From an uncultured Ectothiorhodospiraceae bacterium (GTDB lineage: Bacteria > Pseudomonadota > Gammaproteobacteria > UBA9214), in NCBI GenBank assembly GCA_947258515.1, contig CAMYIO010000014.1, positions 7,161 to 41,524 of the forward strand: a stretch of 34,364 nt of DNA, given 5' to 3'. The translations under genes and the position numbers were made by a program. The notes under the pieces were generated by a model. It was not told where the DNA came from and searched no databases. It worked only from the letters and a program-made list of their open reading frames with translations. Of this stretch, positions 20,283 through 29,350 are shown one piece after another (within the stretch, counting starts at the first letter, position 1; every line of letters starts with the position of its first letter).

Positions 20283-21080
20283 CTATTTGCCGAGTTCTGC
20301 GGTGACGAACGGGCGAATGGTTTTCAGTATTTCTGCAAATACCTTTGGATTGCCGGCGACAAGATTACCGCTCTCCAGGTAGGTGTGCCCACCCAGGAAA
20401 TCACTGGAGAGCCCGCCCGCTTCCTGGATCAAGAGGATCCCGGCCGCCATGTCCCAGACATTCAGGCCAATCTCCCAGAAACCATCGAGACGGCCGGCAG
20501 CGACGTAGGCAAGATCGAGTGCGGCAGCCCCTGGACGCCGGATGCCGGCTGTGCGCGGAAACAGCGCACGGAACATGTCGAGATAGGCGTCGAGATGATG
20601 CTGTGCCTTGAAGGGAAAACCGGTACCCAGCAATGCGCCTTCGAGTGAGTCCCGCTTTGTAACCCGCAGGCGCCGATCATTCAGCATCGCACCGGCACCG
20701 CGTGTTGCGGTGAATAATTCCTGACGCATCGGATCATACACCACACCCTGCTCCAGGCGGTCCTTGTGCCTGAGCGCAATGGAAACAGCAAACTGCGGGA
20801 AACCGTGCAGGAAATTGGTCGTGCCATCCAGCGGGTCGATGACCCACTGATACTCATCGCCCTCTTTCAGGCCACTTTCCTCGGCAAGAATGCCATGACC
20901 GGGAAAGGCCCTGCGCAGAACGCTGATGATCTCCTGTTCGGCCTGCCGGTCAACCTCGGTGACAAAATCGTTCCGGTCCTTGGAATGAACGGCCAGACTG
21001 TCCAGCCTCCCGAGGTTCCTGATTATGACATTTCCCGCACTGCGTGCTGCGCGGACCGCGATATTAAGTGTGGGGTTCAT
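20283..21080 (-). CDS. suhB: Inositol-1-monophosphatase family protein SuhB
   Basis: The 265-residue protein is a member of the inositol monophosphatase family. The metal-binding motifs are complete: ILAEESG near residue 65, WVIDPLDGTTNFLHGFP near 80-95 and LNVWDMAAGILLIQEAGG near 210-225. SuhB in E. coli dephosphorylates inositol-1-phosphate and also acts in rRNA antitermination complexes. The start ATG is at 21080. Neighbouring secDF and psd genes are housekeeping, and psd lies upstream on the same strand, separated by an inverted repeat. Confidence 0.95.
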   Translation of the reverse strand: MNPTLNIAVRAARSAGNVIIRNLGRLDSLAVHSKDRNDFVTEVDRQAEQEIISVLRRAFPGHGILAEESGLKEGDEYQWVIDPLDGTTNFLHGFPQFAVSIALRHKDRLEQGVVYDPMRQELFTATRGAGAMLNDRRLRVTKRDSLEGALLGTGFPFKAQHHLDAYLDMFRALFPRTAGIRRPGAAALDLAYVAAGRLDGFWEIGLNVWDMAAGILLIQEAGGLSSDFLGGHTYLESGNLVAGNPKVFAEILKTIRPFVTAELGK

Positions 21081-21145
21081 ACTGAATTTTCCTTACTGGT
21101 TCTAGCCGATGCATACAGAGCTGCAAGACCGGTATTATGGCCATT

Positions 21146-21213
21146 GAATCCACGGAAGAACACGGTAAATCAAATGTCTTACACATAATAATTTCGTGTT
21201 CTTGCGTGGATTC
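21146..21213. repeat. Large inverted repeat between psd and suhB (19-bp arms, one mismatch)
   Basis: The left arm GAATCCACGGAAGAACACG (21146-21164) pairs with the right arm (21195-21213), whose reverse complement is GAATCCACGCAAGAACACG. There is a single mismatch and a 30-base AT-rich loop. Beyond the arms a further GCCA matches after two mismatches. No T-run follows. The composition resembles dispersed intergenic repeats, but copy number cannot be seen from one window. Confidence 0.8.
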
Positions 21214-21269
21214 GCTGGCTATTGTATAAAACCGGCACTTTGCCTGACTTGGTTCCGCCGCCGTTGTTA

Positions 21270-22163
21270 TCACCTTGTAGTGATAGCAGGGTGAGCGATT
21301 ATTTGTCCCAGCTGGACTGGCTGTCCGGCCTGCAGGCTATCGTCCCAGACAATCAAGTCGGGCCCGTACAGGAGGATAACGGTCGACCCCATATTGAAAC
21401 GTCCCATTTCCTCACCACGCTGCAACTCAACGGCCTGGCTGCCTGATTGATCGATGACTGTTTTCTGCAGCGACATGGCCATCCGCGGATTGACGATGCC
21501 TGACCAGACGGTTTCCATGCAGGACACAAAAATGGCACCCACCATGATCAGGGCCATCGGACCCGCCGGTGTTTCAAACAGGCAGACCAGGCGCTCATTG
21601 CGCGCAAACAGCCCCGGTATGGCACGGGTCGTGTGTGCTGCCACACTGAAGAGACGACCCGGAATATAGGTCGTTTCAAGCAATCTGCCCGGGCAGGGCA
21701 TGTGAATCCGATGGTAGTCACGCGGTGACAGATAGAGCGTGGCAAACTTGCCGTTCCTGAACCGGGCCAGCTGTTCAGCATCGCCACCCAGCAAGGCCGC
21801 CAGTGAGTAGTCCCGTCCCTTTGCCTGTATCAGGCGCTCGGCAATGATGTCACCGGCCTGGCTGACATGGCCATCCACCGGACTGACAATTGACCGGGGA
21901 TCATCCGGAAACGGGCGTGTGTCCGCTTTCAGCGCGCGGGTAAAGAAGTGGTTGAAATCGCTATAGGCCTCAGCCCCCCGGGCCTCGGCGTCGTCCATGT
22001 TGACCCTGAAGTGTCTGATAAACAACTTGATCAGCAGGTTCTTGAAGCCGCTCATCCGCCAGCGGGTCATGCTTCGCACCAGCCGGGACAGCAGCTGATG
22101 CGGCAACAGGGCCAGCGGCCAGGACTTCAGCTGATCCAGCAGACTGGCAGGGCGTGTGGACAT
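21270..22163 (-). CDS. psd: Phosphatidylserine decarboxylase
   Basis: Psd converts phosphatidylserine to phosphatidylethanolamine at the inner membrane. The 297-residue proenzyme has the catalytic residues VSPVDGHVS (Asp), SPRDYHRIHMP (His) and the self-cleavage site FNMGSTVILLYG, where the serine becomes the pyruvoyl group. The site reads MGST rather than the LGST of E. coli, an expected conservative variant. It starts 12 bases after the PCu(A)C gene and is likely in one operon with it and the SCO gene. Confidence 0.96.
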   Translation of the reverse strand: MSTRPASLLDQLKSWPLALLPHQLLSRLVRSMTRWRMSGFKNLLIKLFIRHFRVNMDDAEARGAEAYSDFNHFFTRALKADTRPFPDDPRSIVSPVDGHVSQAGDIIAERLIQAKGRDYSLAALLGGDAEQLARFRNGKFATLYLSPRDYHRIHMPCPGRLLETTYIPGRLFSVAAHTTRAIPGLFARNERLVCLFETPAGPMALIMVGAIFVSCMETVWSGIVNPRMAMSLQKTVIDQSGSQAVELQRGEEMGRFNMGSTVILLYGPDLIVWDDSLQAGQPVQLGQIIAHPAITTR

Positions 22164-22175
22164 ACGACGTACAGC

Positions 22176-22649
22176 CTAGTGGTGATGGTGGGCGTGGCCG
22201 GTTTCTTCGGTGTTGCGAAGCACCGGTGTCTGTACGGTTACGCTATCTCCAGTGTCATCGTGTACCACCAGTATGACGGTGTCGCCATCCCGCAAGGCGC
22301 GCAGTGGATCAAACAGCATCAGGTGCAAACCACCCGGTTCGAGGGTTTCACTGCCACGGGCAGACAGTTGCAGCTTTTCGACGGGCAACATTTTTGCAAT
22401 GCCGTCTTCCACAACGGTGCGATGGATCTGGCTGTTGCCGAAATCCGGGCTGTCGATGCGGGTGATGGCAAGCGGTGTGTCCGAAGTGTTTTTCAATACC
22501 ATGTAGGCGGCGAGTACCGTGGATGTCGGCGGTGCCTCGCGTATCCATTGTCCCTCGACAACCACCGCGGGCCCTGCCATGGCAGTGGCAAGGAATGTCA
22601 GCAATATCAGGGACAGCAACGCGGCCGGCTGCCTGTTGTTTGAATTCAT
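22176..22649 (-). CDS. PCu(A)C-type periplasmic copper chaperone
   Basis: PCu(A)C proteins carry Cu(I) in the periplasm to the CuA or CuB sites of cytochrome oxidase. The 157-residue protein has a signal peptide (LLSLILLTFLATAMA) and the conserved metal motif: His in IHRTVVEDG, Met in AKMLPVEKL, and His-Leu-Met in GGLHLMLFDP. The C-terminus ends in a histidine cluster (HAHHHH) that may bind extra copper. The start overlaps the stop of the SCO gene by four bases, so the two are coupled. Confidence 0.93.
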   Translation of the reverse strand: MNSNNRQPAALLSLILLTFLATAMAGPAVVVEGQWIREAPPTSTVLAAYMVLKNTSDTPLAITRIDSPDFGNSQIHRTVVEDGIAKMLPVEKLQLSARGSETLEPGGLHLMLFDPLRALRDGDTVILVVHDDTGDSVTVQTPVLRNTEETGHAHHHH

Positions 22650-23293
22650 TGCGTGTCCTGCAACATCTTTCTGAAATCAATGGCAATCTTTTCGGCAGAC
22701 AGGGGCGGTGAAAAAACAGCATGATAACGACCGTCCGGATCGAACAGGAAAACGGCGGCCGTATGATCCATCAGGTAATTTCCACTGCCGGGTTCCTGCT
22801 CGACACGCTGATAGAGTATGCCCAACTGCCGGGTCAGCTGTTGCAGCCCCTCGTCGCTACCGGTGACACCGAGAAAATCACCATTGAAGTAGGTCACGAA
22901 CTCGGCCAGCCGCTCGGGCGTGTCGCGCTGCGGATCGACGGTCACCATGACAAAGCGGATGTCCTCATCTACATCCTGCAATCGTTGTGCAATGCTGTTG
23001 AGGACAGATAACGTCGTAGGGCAGACATCCGGGCAATAGGTATAGCCAAAGAACACGAATGACCAGCGCTGTTGCAGCGCGGCATTGTCAAATACCGCAT
23101 TGTTGTGATCAACCAGCTCAAACGGCTGTACGTCTCTTGCAACCGGAAAACGTGTCGCAGAGAGTTCATCCTCAACGGCCGGCCGCTGCAGCACCAGGCG
23201 TGCAGACCAGATGCCTGCGGCCGTGGCAAGAACGGCTATAATCACACCCTTGAGGATGAGGCGGGCGGTGGAATAGGTCCGGGGAGTCGACAT
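22646..23293 (-). CDS. SCO1/SenC family copper metallochaperone/thiol-disulfide protein
   Basis: SCO proteins assist CuA assembly in cytochrome c oxidase. The 215-residue protein has an N-terminal membrane anchor (LILKGVIIAVLATAAGIWSARLV) and a periplasmic thioredoxin fold. The metal and redox site is FFGYTYCPDVCPTTL near residue 85, with the third copper ligand His in YLMDHTAAVFLF near residue 175. MVTVDPQRDTPERL is also typical. It is the first gene of the copper-chaperone/psd operon, divergent from prmB over only 46 bases. Confidence 0.95.
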   Translation of the reverse strand: MSTPRTYSTARLILKGVIIAVLATAAGIWSARLVLQRPAVEDELSATRFPVARDVQPFELVDHNNAVFDNAALQQRWSFVFFGYTYCPDVCPTTLSVLNSIAQRLQDVDEDIRFVMVTVDPQRDTPERLAEFVTYFNGDFLGVTGSDEGLQQLTRQLGILYQRVEQEPGSGNYLMDHTAAVFLFDPDGRYHAVFSPPLSAEKIAIDFRKMLQDTQ

Positions 23294-23339
23294 GGGCTGC
23301 GATTATTCCATAGAGCCGGCTACGTTACACTACTCCTGA

Positions 23340-24305
23340 ATGCATAATGTCAACATCGCCATGATTTCAGCAATGAACACGCCACGTGCATTAATTCACT
23401 GGGGTGCCGACCGGTTTCGCGAGGCCGGCCTTGTTTTCGCACATGGCACCGACAATGCGCTTGATGAAGCGGCCTGCCTGGTAATGCATGCCTTGCAGAT
23501 CGGCTACGATCAGCCGGATGCCGTGCTCGATGAGGAGATAACCGGGGCCGACCGGCTGCGTGTCGTGAAATTACTGGAACAGCGCATGACCAGCCGCGAG
23601 CCGGCCGCCTACCTGCTACATGAAGCCTGGTTTGCCAATCTGCCATTTTATGTTGACGAGCGTGTACTGGTGCCACGTTCGCCGATTGCCGAATTGATAG
23701 ATGCGCAGTTCATGCCCTGGATAAAACCCGGGCAGGTAAGCAAAATCCTGGACCTGTGCACAGGCAGTGGTTGCATCGGTATTGCCTGCGCGCACGCGTT
23801 CCCAGCCGCCACGGTGGATCTGACTGACCTGTCCGCCGATGCCCTGGATGTCGCACGGGAAAATATCAGGCGCCACCATTTGAAGAATCGCGTAGGTGCG
23901 CTGCAATCGGATATTTTTTCAGCATTGCATGGGCGGGTATATGACATTATCGTTGCCAATCCACCCTACGTGCCCGCGGGGGAAATGCAGCAACTGGCGC
24001 CGGAGTTCGGGCACGAGCCGTCGATGGGCCTGCTCGCGGGGTCAGACGGTCTGGATGTTGTCGTACACATATTAAAGCACGCTGCCCGCCATCTTGATAA
24101 AAACGGCATCCTCATCGTCGAGGTCGGGCATACTCAGGAAATACTGGTTGCGCAGTTTCCGGATGCACCCTTCGTGTGGCTGGAGTTTGAGTACGGTGGC
24201 AACGGGGTCTTTATGCTGGAGGCGGCACAACTTCAATATTGTCAGCCGCTGTTTGACCAGGTGGTTTTACAACGAACAACGCTAGCTAACAGCCGAGGTG
24301 AGTAG
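23340..24305 (+). CDS. prmB: 50S ribosomal protein L3 N5-glutamine methyltransferase
   Basis: PrmB methylates a glutamine of ribosomal protein L3 using SAM. The protein closely follows the family: HWGADRFREAGLVFAHGTDNALDEA, FYVDERVLVPRSPIAELI, the SAM site ILDLCTGSGCIGIACAHAFP, the glutamine-binding VANPPYVPAGEM, and FVWLEFEYGGNGVFML. The full frame is 321 residues from 23340. Starts at 23361 or 23373 are also possible; none has a clear ribosome-binding site. A TACACT box at 23326 could be a -10 element, which would favour an internal start. prmB next to aroC is conserved in E. coli and Pseudomonas. Confidence 0.95.
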   Translation: MHNVNIAMISAMNTPRALIHWGADRFREAGLVFAHGTDNALDEAACLVMHALQIGYDQPDAVLDEEITGADRLRVVKLLEQRMTSREPAAYLLHEAWFANLPFYVDERVLVPRSPIAELIDAQFMPWIKPGQVSKILDLCTGSGCIGIACAHAFPAATVDLTDLSADALDVARENIRRHHLKNRVGALQSDIFSALHGRVYDIIVANPPYVPAGEMQQLAPEFGHEPSMGLLAGSDGLDVVVHILKHAARHLDKNGILIVEVGHTQEILVAQFPDAPFVWLEFEYGGNGVFMLEAAQLQYCQPLFDQVVLQRTTLANSRGE

Positions 24306-24307
24306 TA

Positions 24308-24625
24308 ATGAGTGGACGTGCCAAGACTGCGGATGAATATGCCAGCCTGGTTGAGCAGGTGATTGGCGAATTACAGGACATCATGGATGCCAGCCGCTTT
24401 GATTTTGATGCCGTGGAAAGCAATACGGATTATGTTGAGGTGCTGCTGAAAGAAATGCGAAACCTGCGTGCATCCATGGCCGATGGCAGCTACCAGTTTG
24501 GCCGCAATGATTTACCTTTCATGCGTATAGTGAAGGTGCACAATGACAGCGACTTGCCCTGTATCCGGCTGTTTTATGATATTAACCAGACCCATCGGCA
24601 GGGTCTGGATATTCAGGAAAACTGA
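24308..24625 (+). CDS. Conserved-looking small hypothetical protein (105 aa)
   Basis: The gene starts two bases after prmB, with GAGGTGAG as a strong ribosome-binding site, so it is cotranscribed. The product is soluble and mildly acidic. It is predicted mainly helical at the N-terminus (YASLVEQVIGELQDIMDASRF) and has MRIVKVHNDSDLPCIRLFYDINQTHRQG at the C-terminus. I do not recognise the family. Small genes between prmB and aroC occur in Pseudomonas, which supports a real gene. Confidence 0.75.
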   Translation: MSGRAKTADEYASLVEQVIGELQDIMDASRFDFDAVESNTDYVEVLLKEMRNLRASMADGSYQFGRNDLPFMRIVKVHNDSDLPCIRLFYDINQTHRQGLDIQEN

Positions 24626-24651
24626 GTACTGTAGCTGTTTACGGACCGCTA

Positions 24652-24852
24652 TCAGACTTTGGGGCGGTAGATCAGTCCCGGACGGATAAGCAATTCATCC
24701 TTGCCCAGCTGGTCCAGCGGAAACTCGCCGTCGATATTCTCGGCGATGCGATCGAATATGTACGTAACGCTGTGTGACTCGATGGTCTGGTAGATTGGCT
24801 GGCCGAGAAAATTGCCTGCCAGCGGGGCCCGCTGTGTTTCTGATTGTGCCAC
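24652..24852 (-). CDS. Small hypothetical protein (66 aa)
   Basis: The GTG start has AGGGAG at six bases, a very good ribosome-binding site, and the frame ends LLIRPGLIYRPKV. The product is soluble, with YQTIESHSVTYIFDRIAENIDGEFPLDQLGKDE as its central part. There is no signal peptide or membrane segment. It is convergent with the 105-residue gene and divergent from aroC. No family is recognised, but the start signal and composition favour a real gene. Confidence 0.6.
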   Translation of the reverse strand: MAQSETQRAPLAGNFLGQPIYQTIESHSVTYIFDRIAENIDGEFPLDQLGKDELLIRPGLIYRPKV

Positions 24853-24965
24853 GATGTTCTCCCTGGAAAATGCTCATTGATGGATACTGAAAACGTATCG
24901 GTTACGATTATCTGATCTTTAATTTAGGGGCGACGCTGCGCCCGTGTGTCGTTTACAATAGACGC

Positions 24966-26069
24966 ATGTCAGGAAACAGCTTTGGAAAATTATTCACCGT
25001 AACCGGCTTTGGCGAGAGTCATGGCCCGGCACTGGGCTGTATCGTCGATGGCTGTCCACCGGGACTGGAGCTGTCGGAAACTGACCTGCAAGGTGAACTT
25101 GACCGACGCAAACCCGGAAAATCACGGCATACCACCCAGCGGCGCGAAGCGGATGAGGTGCAGATCCTGTCAGGTGTGTTTGAAGGCACAACCACCGGCG
25201 CACCGATCGGCCTGATCATCCATAATACCGATCAACGCTCCAGGGATTACGCAAAAATCAAGGACCGCTTTCGCCCCGGACATGCGGACTACACCTACCA
25301 GCAAAAGTACGGCATCCGCGACTACCGTGGCGGCGGGCGCTCCTCTGCACGCGAGACCGCCATGCGGGTCGCCGCGGGCGCCATCGCCAGAAAGTACCTG
25401 CGACTGCGCCATGGCATAGAGATTCATGGTTACCTGGCGCAACTCGGCCCCATCAGGCTGGAGCTGAAAGACTGGTCTGCCGTGGACCAGAACCCGTTCT
25501 TTTCCCCGGATCCATCACGGGTGGCGGAACTGGAAACCTACATGGATGCCCTGCGCAAGGAAGGTAACTCGGTGGGCGCACGTATCAACGTTGTCGCAAC
25601 CGGCGTGCCACCCGGACTGGGCGAGCCGATATTCGACCGGCTGGATGCCGACATCGCACACGCACTCATGAGCATCAATGCCGTCAAGGGCGTTGAGATC
25701 GGTGCCGGCTTCGAGTGTGTTGCACAAAAAGGGACCGAGCACCGCGATGAAATTACGCCGGCAGGATTTCTCAGCAACCATGCCGGTGGCACGCTCGGCG
25801 GCATATCCAGCGGCCAGGATATCCTGGCGAGCATCGCGCTGAAGCCCACGTCGAGTATGCGCATCCCCGGGCAAACGATCGACATCGAAGGCAACCCGGT
25901 GGAAGTAGTCACTACCGGTCGGCACGATCCCTGCGTCGGTATCCGCGCCACTCCCATTGCCGAGGCCATGCTGGCTATCGTGCTGATGGACCACCTGTTG
26001 CGCCATCGTGCACAGAATATGGATGTAAGTTCCGCAACCCCGACGATCCCGGCCGCGCCAGCGGACTGA
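24966..26069 (+). CDS. aroC: Chorismate synthase
   Basis: AroC converts EPSP to chorismate, the last shikimate-pathway step, using reduced FMN. The 367-residue protein has the family signatures [79 protein letters not shown] and [25 protein letters not shown] box six bases before the ATG suggests a nearby transcription start and a very short or absent leader. Confidence 0.98.
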   Translation: MSGNSFGKLFTVTGFGESHGPALGCIVDGCPPGLELSETDLQGELDRRKPGKSRHTTQRREADEVQILSGVFEGTTTGAPIGLIIHNTDQRSRDYAKIKDRFRPGHADYTYQQKYGIRDYRGGGRSSARETAMRVAAGAIARKYLRLRHGIEIHGYLAQLGPIRLELKDWSAVDQNPFFSPDPSRVAELETYMDALRKEGNSVGARINVVATGVPPGLGEPIFDRLDADIAHALMSINAVKGVEIGAGFECVAQKGTEHRDEITPAGFLSNHAGGTLGGISSGQDILASIALKPTSSMRIPGQTIDIEGNPVEVVTTGRHDPCVGIRATPIAEAMLAIVLMDHLLRHRAQNMDVSSATPTIPAAPAD

Positions 26070-26110
26070 CAACAGCGCTTCTGACACGACGTGCACGGTT
26101 GTAGCGTGAC

Positions 26111-27174
26111 ATGATTTACTGGCGGCTGTCCGGTTTCTACCTGTTTTATTTTGCCTCGCTGGGCGCGCTGTTGCCGTACTGGGGCCTGTACCTGGAATCA
26201 CTCGATTTCAGCGTCACCGAGATCGGGCAACTGGTCGCGATACTCATGGCCACCAAGATCGTGGCACCGAACATCTGGGGCTGGATTGCCGATCACACCG
26301 GGCACCGCATGTCGATTGTCCGCATGGGCTCACTGCTGGCCGCGATTTCCTTTACCGGTGTGTTTATAGCAGATGGTTTCTGGTGGCTGGCACTGGTAAT
26401 GGCGGTATTCAGTTTTTTCTGGAATGCCGCACTACCGCAGTTTGAGGCCACCACCATGAACCATCTCGGACACTGCTGGGAACATCAGGTACGGGCGCGT
26501 TGCCACCGGTCCTCATGGGACTGTTTGTACTGATCTGGTTGAGCAGTTTAACCGTACCGGAGTCTGCCGCCGGGCATCTGCCGCTTGACCAGGAACCGTT
26601 ACGCAAGGTACTCAGGCAACCGGTGGTACTGTCGCTGCTGGCGGTGTGTTTTCTTGCGCAGGCCAGCCATGGCCCCTATTACGCATTCTTCAGTATCTAT
26701 ATGCAGCACTATGGCTACCCGACGGCGGTCATCGGGCAGCTTTGGGCGCTGGGCGTGCTGGCGGAAATCGGCGTATTCCTGCTGGCACCGGTATTGTTGC
26801 CCCGTTTCGGCAACCGCACACTGCTGATCACGGCAGTGGCGCTGACGACCCTGCGCTGGTTGTTGACGGCACTGTATGCCGACAGGCTGGCGGTCATCGT
26901 TTTCAGTCAGACCCTGCATGCCGCCAGTTTTGGGCTGTATCACGCCGTCATGATCTCGCTGATCCATTCGCTCTTTGTCGGCACACATCAGGGACGCGGG
27001 CAGGCCCTCTACAGCAGCATAAGCTTTGGCGCCGGTGGTGCCGTGGGCATCCTGGTCAGCGGATACCTGTGGACAGATATGGGACCACAGGCAATGTATT
27101 TGATTGCGGCGCTGACCAGCCTGTGTGCGTTGCTGCTTGTACTTTTTGCACTCAGGAAACTCCCCGGGAGCTGA
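26111..27174 (+). pseudogene. MFS transporter (HcaT-like), disrupted by internal deletion and frameshift
   Basis: Two frames together make one 12-helix MFS transporter of the HcaT/phenylpropionate permease-like type found after aroC in Pseudomonas. The first (26111-26533) has MIYWRLSGFYLFYFASLGAL, WGLYLESLDFSVTEIGQ and FFWNAALPQFEATTMNHLG, then runs into unrelated residues and a stop. The second frame continues from about 26480 with LLGTSGTGALPPVLMGLFVLIW and ends RKLPGS at 27174. The expected arginine-rich loop and fourth helix (RxWGSxGF-like) between them are missing, so about 100 bases appear deleted, out of frame. A single base error would not explain this. Confidence 0.8.
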
Positions 27175-27253
27175 AAGGAATGGATGGCTTCATTACCCGG
27201 TTACTATATACTTGGCGGTTTAGCAGGCCTCACGGGCAATCGGGCGATATTTG

Positions 27254-28663
27254 ATGTCCAGCAAGACACTCTACGACAAACTCTGGGATTCACACCTTGT
27301 TCGGCAGGACGAGGCGGGCACGGCACTGATCTATATCGATCGTCACCTCATCCACGAGGTGACCTCACCGCAGGCCTTTGAGGGACTGCGCCTCGCCGGT
27401 CGCAAGCCCTGGCGTACCGACTCCATCCTGGCGGTCCCGGACCATAACGTACCAACCACTGACCGTTCGCTGGGTATCGCTGACCCGATCTCCCGACTGC
27501 AGGTGGAAACCCTGGACCAGAATTGTGCGGAACTGGGTATTACGGAATTTCTCATGAATGATCCGCGCCAGGGAATCGTGCATGTCATCGGTCCGGAGCA
27601 GGGGGCCACCTTGCCCGGCATGACGGTCGTCTGCGGGGATTCACACACCTCCACGCACGGTGCGTTCGGCGCGCTTGCGTTTGGTATCGGCACCTCGGAT
27701 GTCGAACATGTACTGGCGACGCAATGCCTGATACTGAAGAAGTCAAAGAACCTGGAAATACGCGTCGACGGGCAACTGGCAGCGGGCGTTTCCGCAAAAG
27801 ACGTTGTGCTGGCCATCATCGGCAGGATCGGTACCGCGGGTGGCACCGGGTCTGCCATAGAATTTACCGGTACGACCCTGCGGGCGATGAGCATGGAGGG
27901 CCGCATGACGGTCTGCAACATGGCCATCGAGGCGGGTGCCCGGGCGGGCATGGTTGCGGTTGATGACACGACGATCAATTACCTGGGAGGCCGGCCCTAT
28001 GCACCGAAGGGTGAACTGCTGGACCGTGCCATCGAAAGCTGGAGAGCGCTTCACAGCGACCCGGATGCACGCTTCGCTCGGAGCGTCACACTGGATGCGG
28101 GCCTTGTACTGCCGCAGGTCACCTGGGGAACCTCACCGGAAATGGTGAGTGCGATTAATGAGGTGGTGCCGGACCCTGATGATGAAGCAGACAGCGTCAA
28201 GCGCGATGGCATGCGCAGGGCACTCGACTACATGGATCTGAAACCCGGGACCGCCATCACCGACATACACCCTGACCATGTGTTTATCGGTTCCTGCACC
28301 AATGCACGCATCGAAGACCTGCGTGCGGCCGCTGCCGCCATTCGCGGCCGCAAGGTTGCCGCGGGCATCAAGCAGGCGCTGGTCGTGCCTGGCTCGGGGC
28401 TGGTCAAGCGTCAGGCCGAAACGGAAGGCCTCGACAAGCTGTTCAAGGACGCCGGGTTTGAGTGGCGCGAGCCCGGCTGTTCCATGTGCCTGGCAATGAA
28501 TGCCGACCGTCTCGCGCCCGGTGATCGCTGTGCGTCAACGTCCAACCGAAACTTTGAGGGCCGCCAGGGACAAGGCGGTCGCACACACCTGGTGAGCCCG
28601 GCAATGGCCGCGGCCGCGGCCGTCACCGGACATTTCACCGATATATGCCAGGAACAGGGCTGA
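27254..28663 (+). CDS. leuC: 3-isopropylmalate dehydratase large subunit
   Basis: LeuC and LeuD together isomerise 2-isopropylmalate to 3-isopropylmalate in leucine synthesis. The 469-residue protein is full length, with [43 protein letters not shown] and the iron-sulfur cysteines in [12 protein letters not shown] and [11 protein letters not shown]. The ATG at 27254 is preferred over an in-frame TTG at 27251. It begins the leuC-leuD-leuB cluster; leuA is not in the window. Confidence 0.98.
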   Translation: MSSKTLYDKLWDSHLVRQDEAGTALIYIDRHLIHEVTSPQAFEGLRLAGRKPWRTDSILAVPDHNVPTTDRSLGIADPISRLQVETLDQNCAELGITEFLMNDPRQGIVHVIGPEQGATLPGMTVVCGDSHTSTHGAFGALAFGIGTSDVEHVLATQCLILKKSKNLEIRVDGQLAAGVSAKDVVLAIIGRIGTAGGTGSAIEFTGTTLRAMSMEGRMTVCNMAIEAGARAGMVAVDDTTINYLGGRPYAPKGELLDRAIESWRALHSDPDARFARSVTLDAGLVLPQVTWGTSPEMVSAINEVVPDPDDEADSVKRDGMRRALDYMDLKPGTAITDIHPDHVFIGSCTNARIEDLRAAAAAIRGRKVAAGIKQALVVPGSGLVKRQAETEGLDKLFKDAGFEWREPGCSMCLAMNADRLAPGDRCASTSNRNFEGRQGQGGRTHLVSPAMAAAAAVTGHFTDICQEQG

Positions 28664-28680
28664 TTGCAGGAATCGCGAGA

Positions 28681-29328
28681 ATGGAAAAGTTCGATAAACA
28701 TCATGGCGTAGTGATGCCACTGGACCGGCACAATGTGGATACCGATGCCATTATTCCCAAGCAGTTCCTGAAATCGATCAAGCGCAGCGGCTTTGGGCAC
28801 AACCTGTTTGATGAATGGCGCTACCATGACCACGGCGAGCCCGGCATGGACCCCGGCAGTCGCGAAAAGAACCTGGATTTCGTCCTCAATCATCCACGTT
28901 ACCAGGATGCCACCATCCTGCTCGGCCGCCACAATTTCGGCTGCGGCTCGTCTCGTGAGCACGCCGTGTGGGCGCTGATGGATCATGGATTCCGCGTCGT
29001 CATTGCCCCCAGCTTCGCCGATATCTTTTTTAACAACGCCTTGAAGAACGGCCTGCTGCCCATCGTGCTCGATGAAGACGACATTGACCAGCTGTTCACC
29101 GCAGTACTGGAAACTCCCGGTTATCGCATCCGGGTCGACCTGCCGGCACAACAGATCAGTCTGCCAAACCGGCACACCATCCACTTTGACATCGATCCTT
29201 TCCACAAGGATTGCCAAATTCGGGGCCTGGACGACATCGACCTGACGCTGCAGCACGCTGCCGAGATTCGCTCTTTTGAGGAAAAGCGCCGCCTGACAGC
29301 GCCGTGGTTATTCAATAATCAGAATTAA
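28681..29328 (+). CDS. leuD: 3-isopropylmalate dehydratase small subunit
   Basis: LeuD is the small subunit partner of LeuC. The 215-residue protein starts [31 protein letters not shown], the usual family N-terminus, so the ATG at 28681 is chosen over frame extension into leu[22 protein letters not shown] and [21 protein letters not shown] are the conserved core. It begins 17 bases after leuC. Confidence 0.97.
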   Translation: MEKFDKHHGVVMPLDRHNVDTDAIIPKQFLKSIKRSGFGHNLFDEWRYHDHGEPGMDPGSREKNLDFVLNHPRYQDATILLGRHNFGCGSSREHAVWALMDHGFRVVIAPSFADIFFNNALKNGLLPIVLDEDDIDQLFTAVLETPGYRIRVDLPAQQISLPNRHTIHFDIDPFHKDCQIRGLDDIDLTLQHAAEIRSFEEKRRLTAPWLFNNQN

Positions 29329-29350
29329 CTAGTTTATATATCGACTTAAT

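Noticed and set aside
26500-27174. Second half of the MFS transporter as an independent gene
   Set aside because: It lacks the N-terminal helices and continues the homology of the first half, so it is treated as part of one broken gene.
28411-29256. 281-codon open frame opposite leuC and leuD
   Set aside because: It spans the junction of two conserved genes on the other strand and has no recognisable family.
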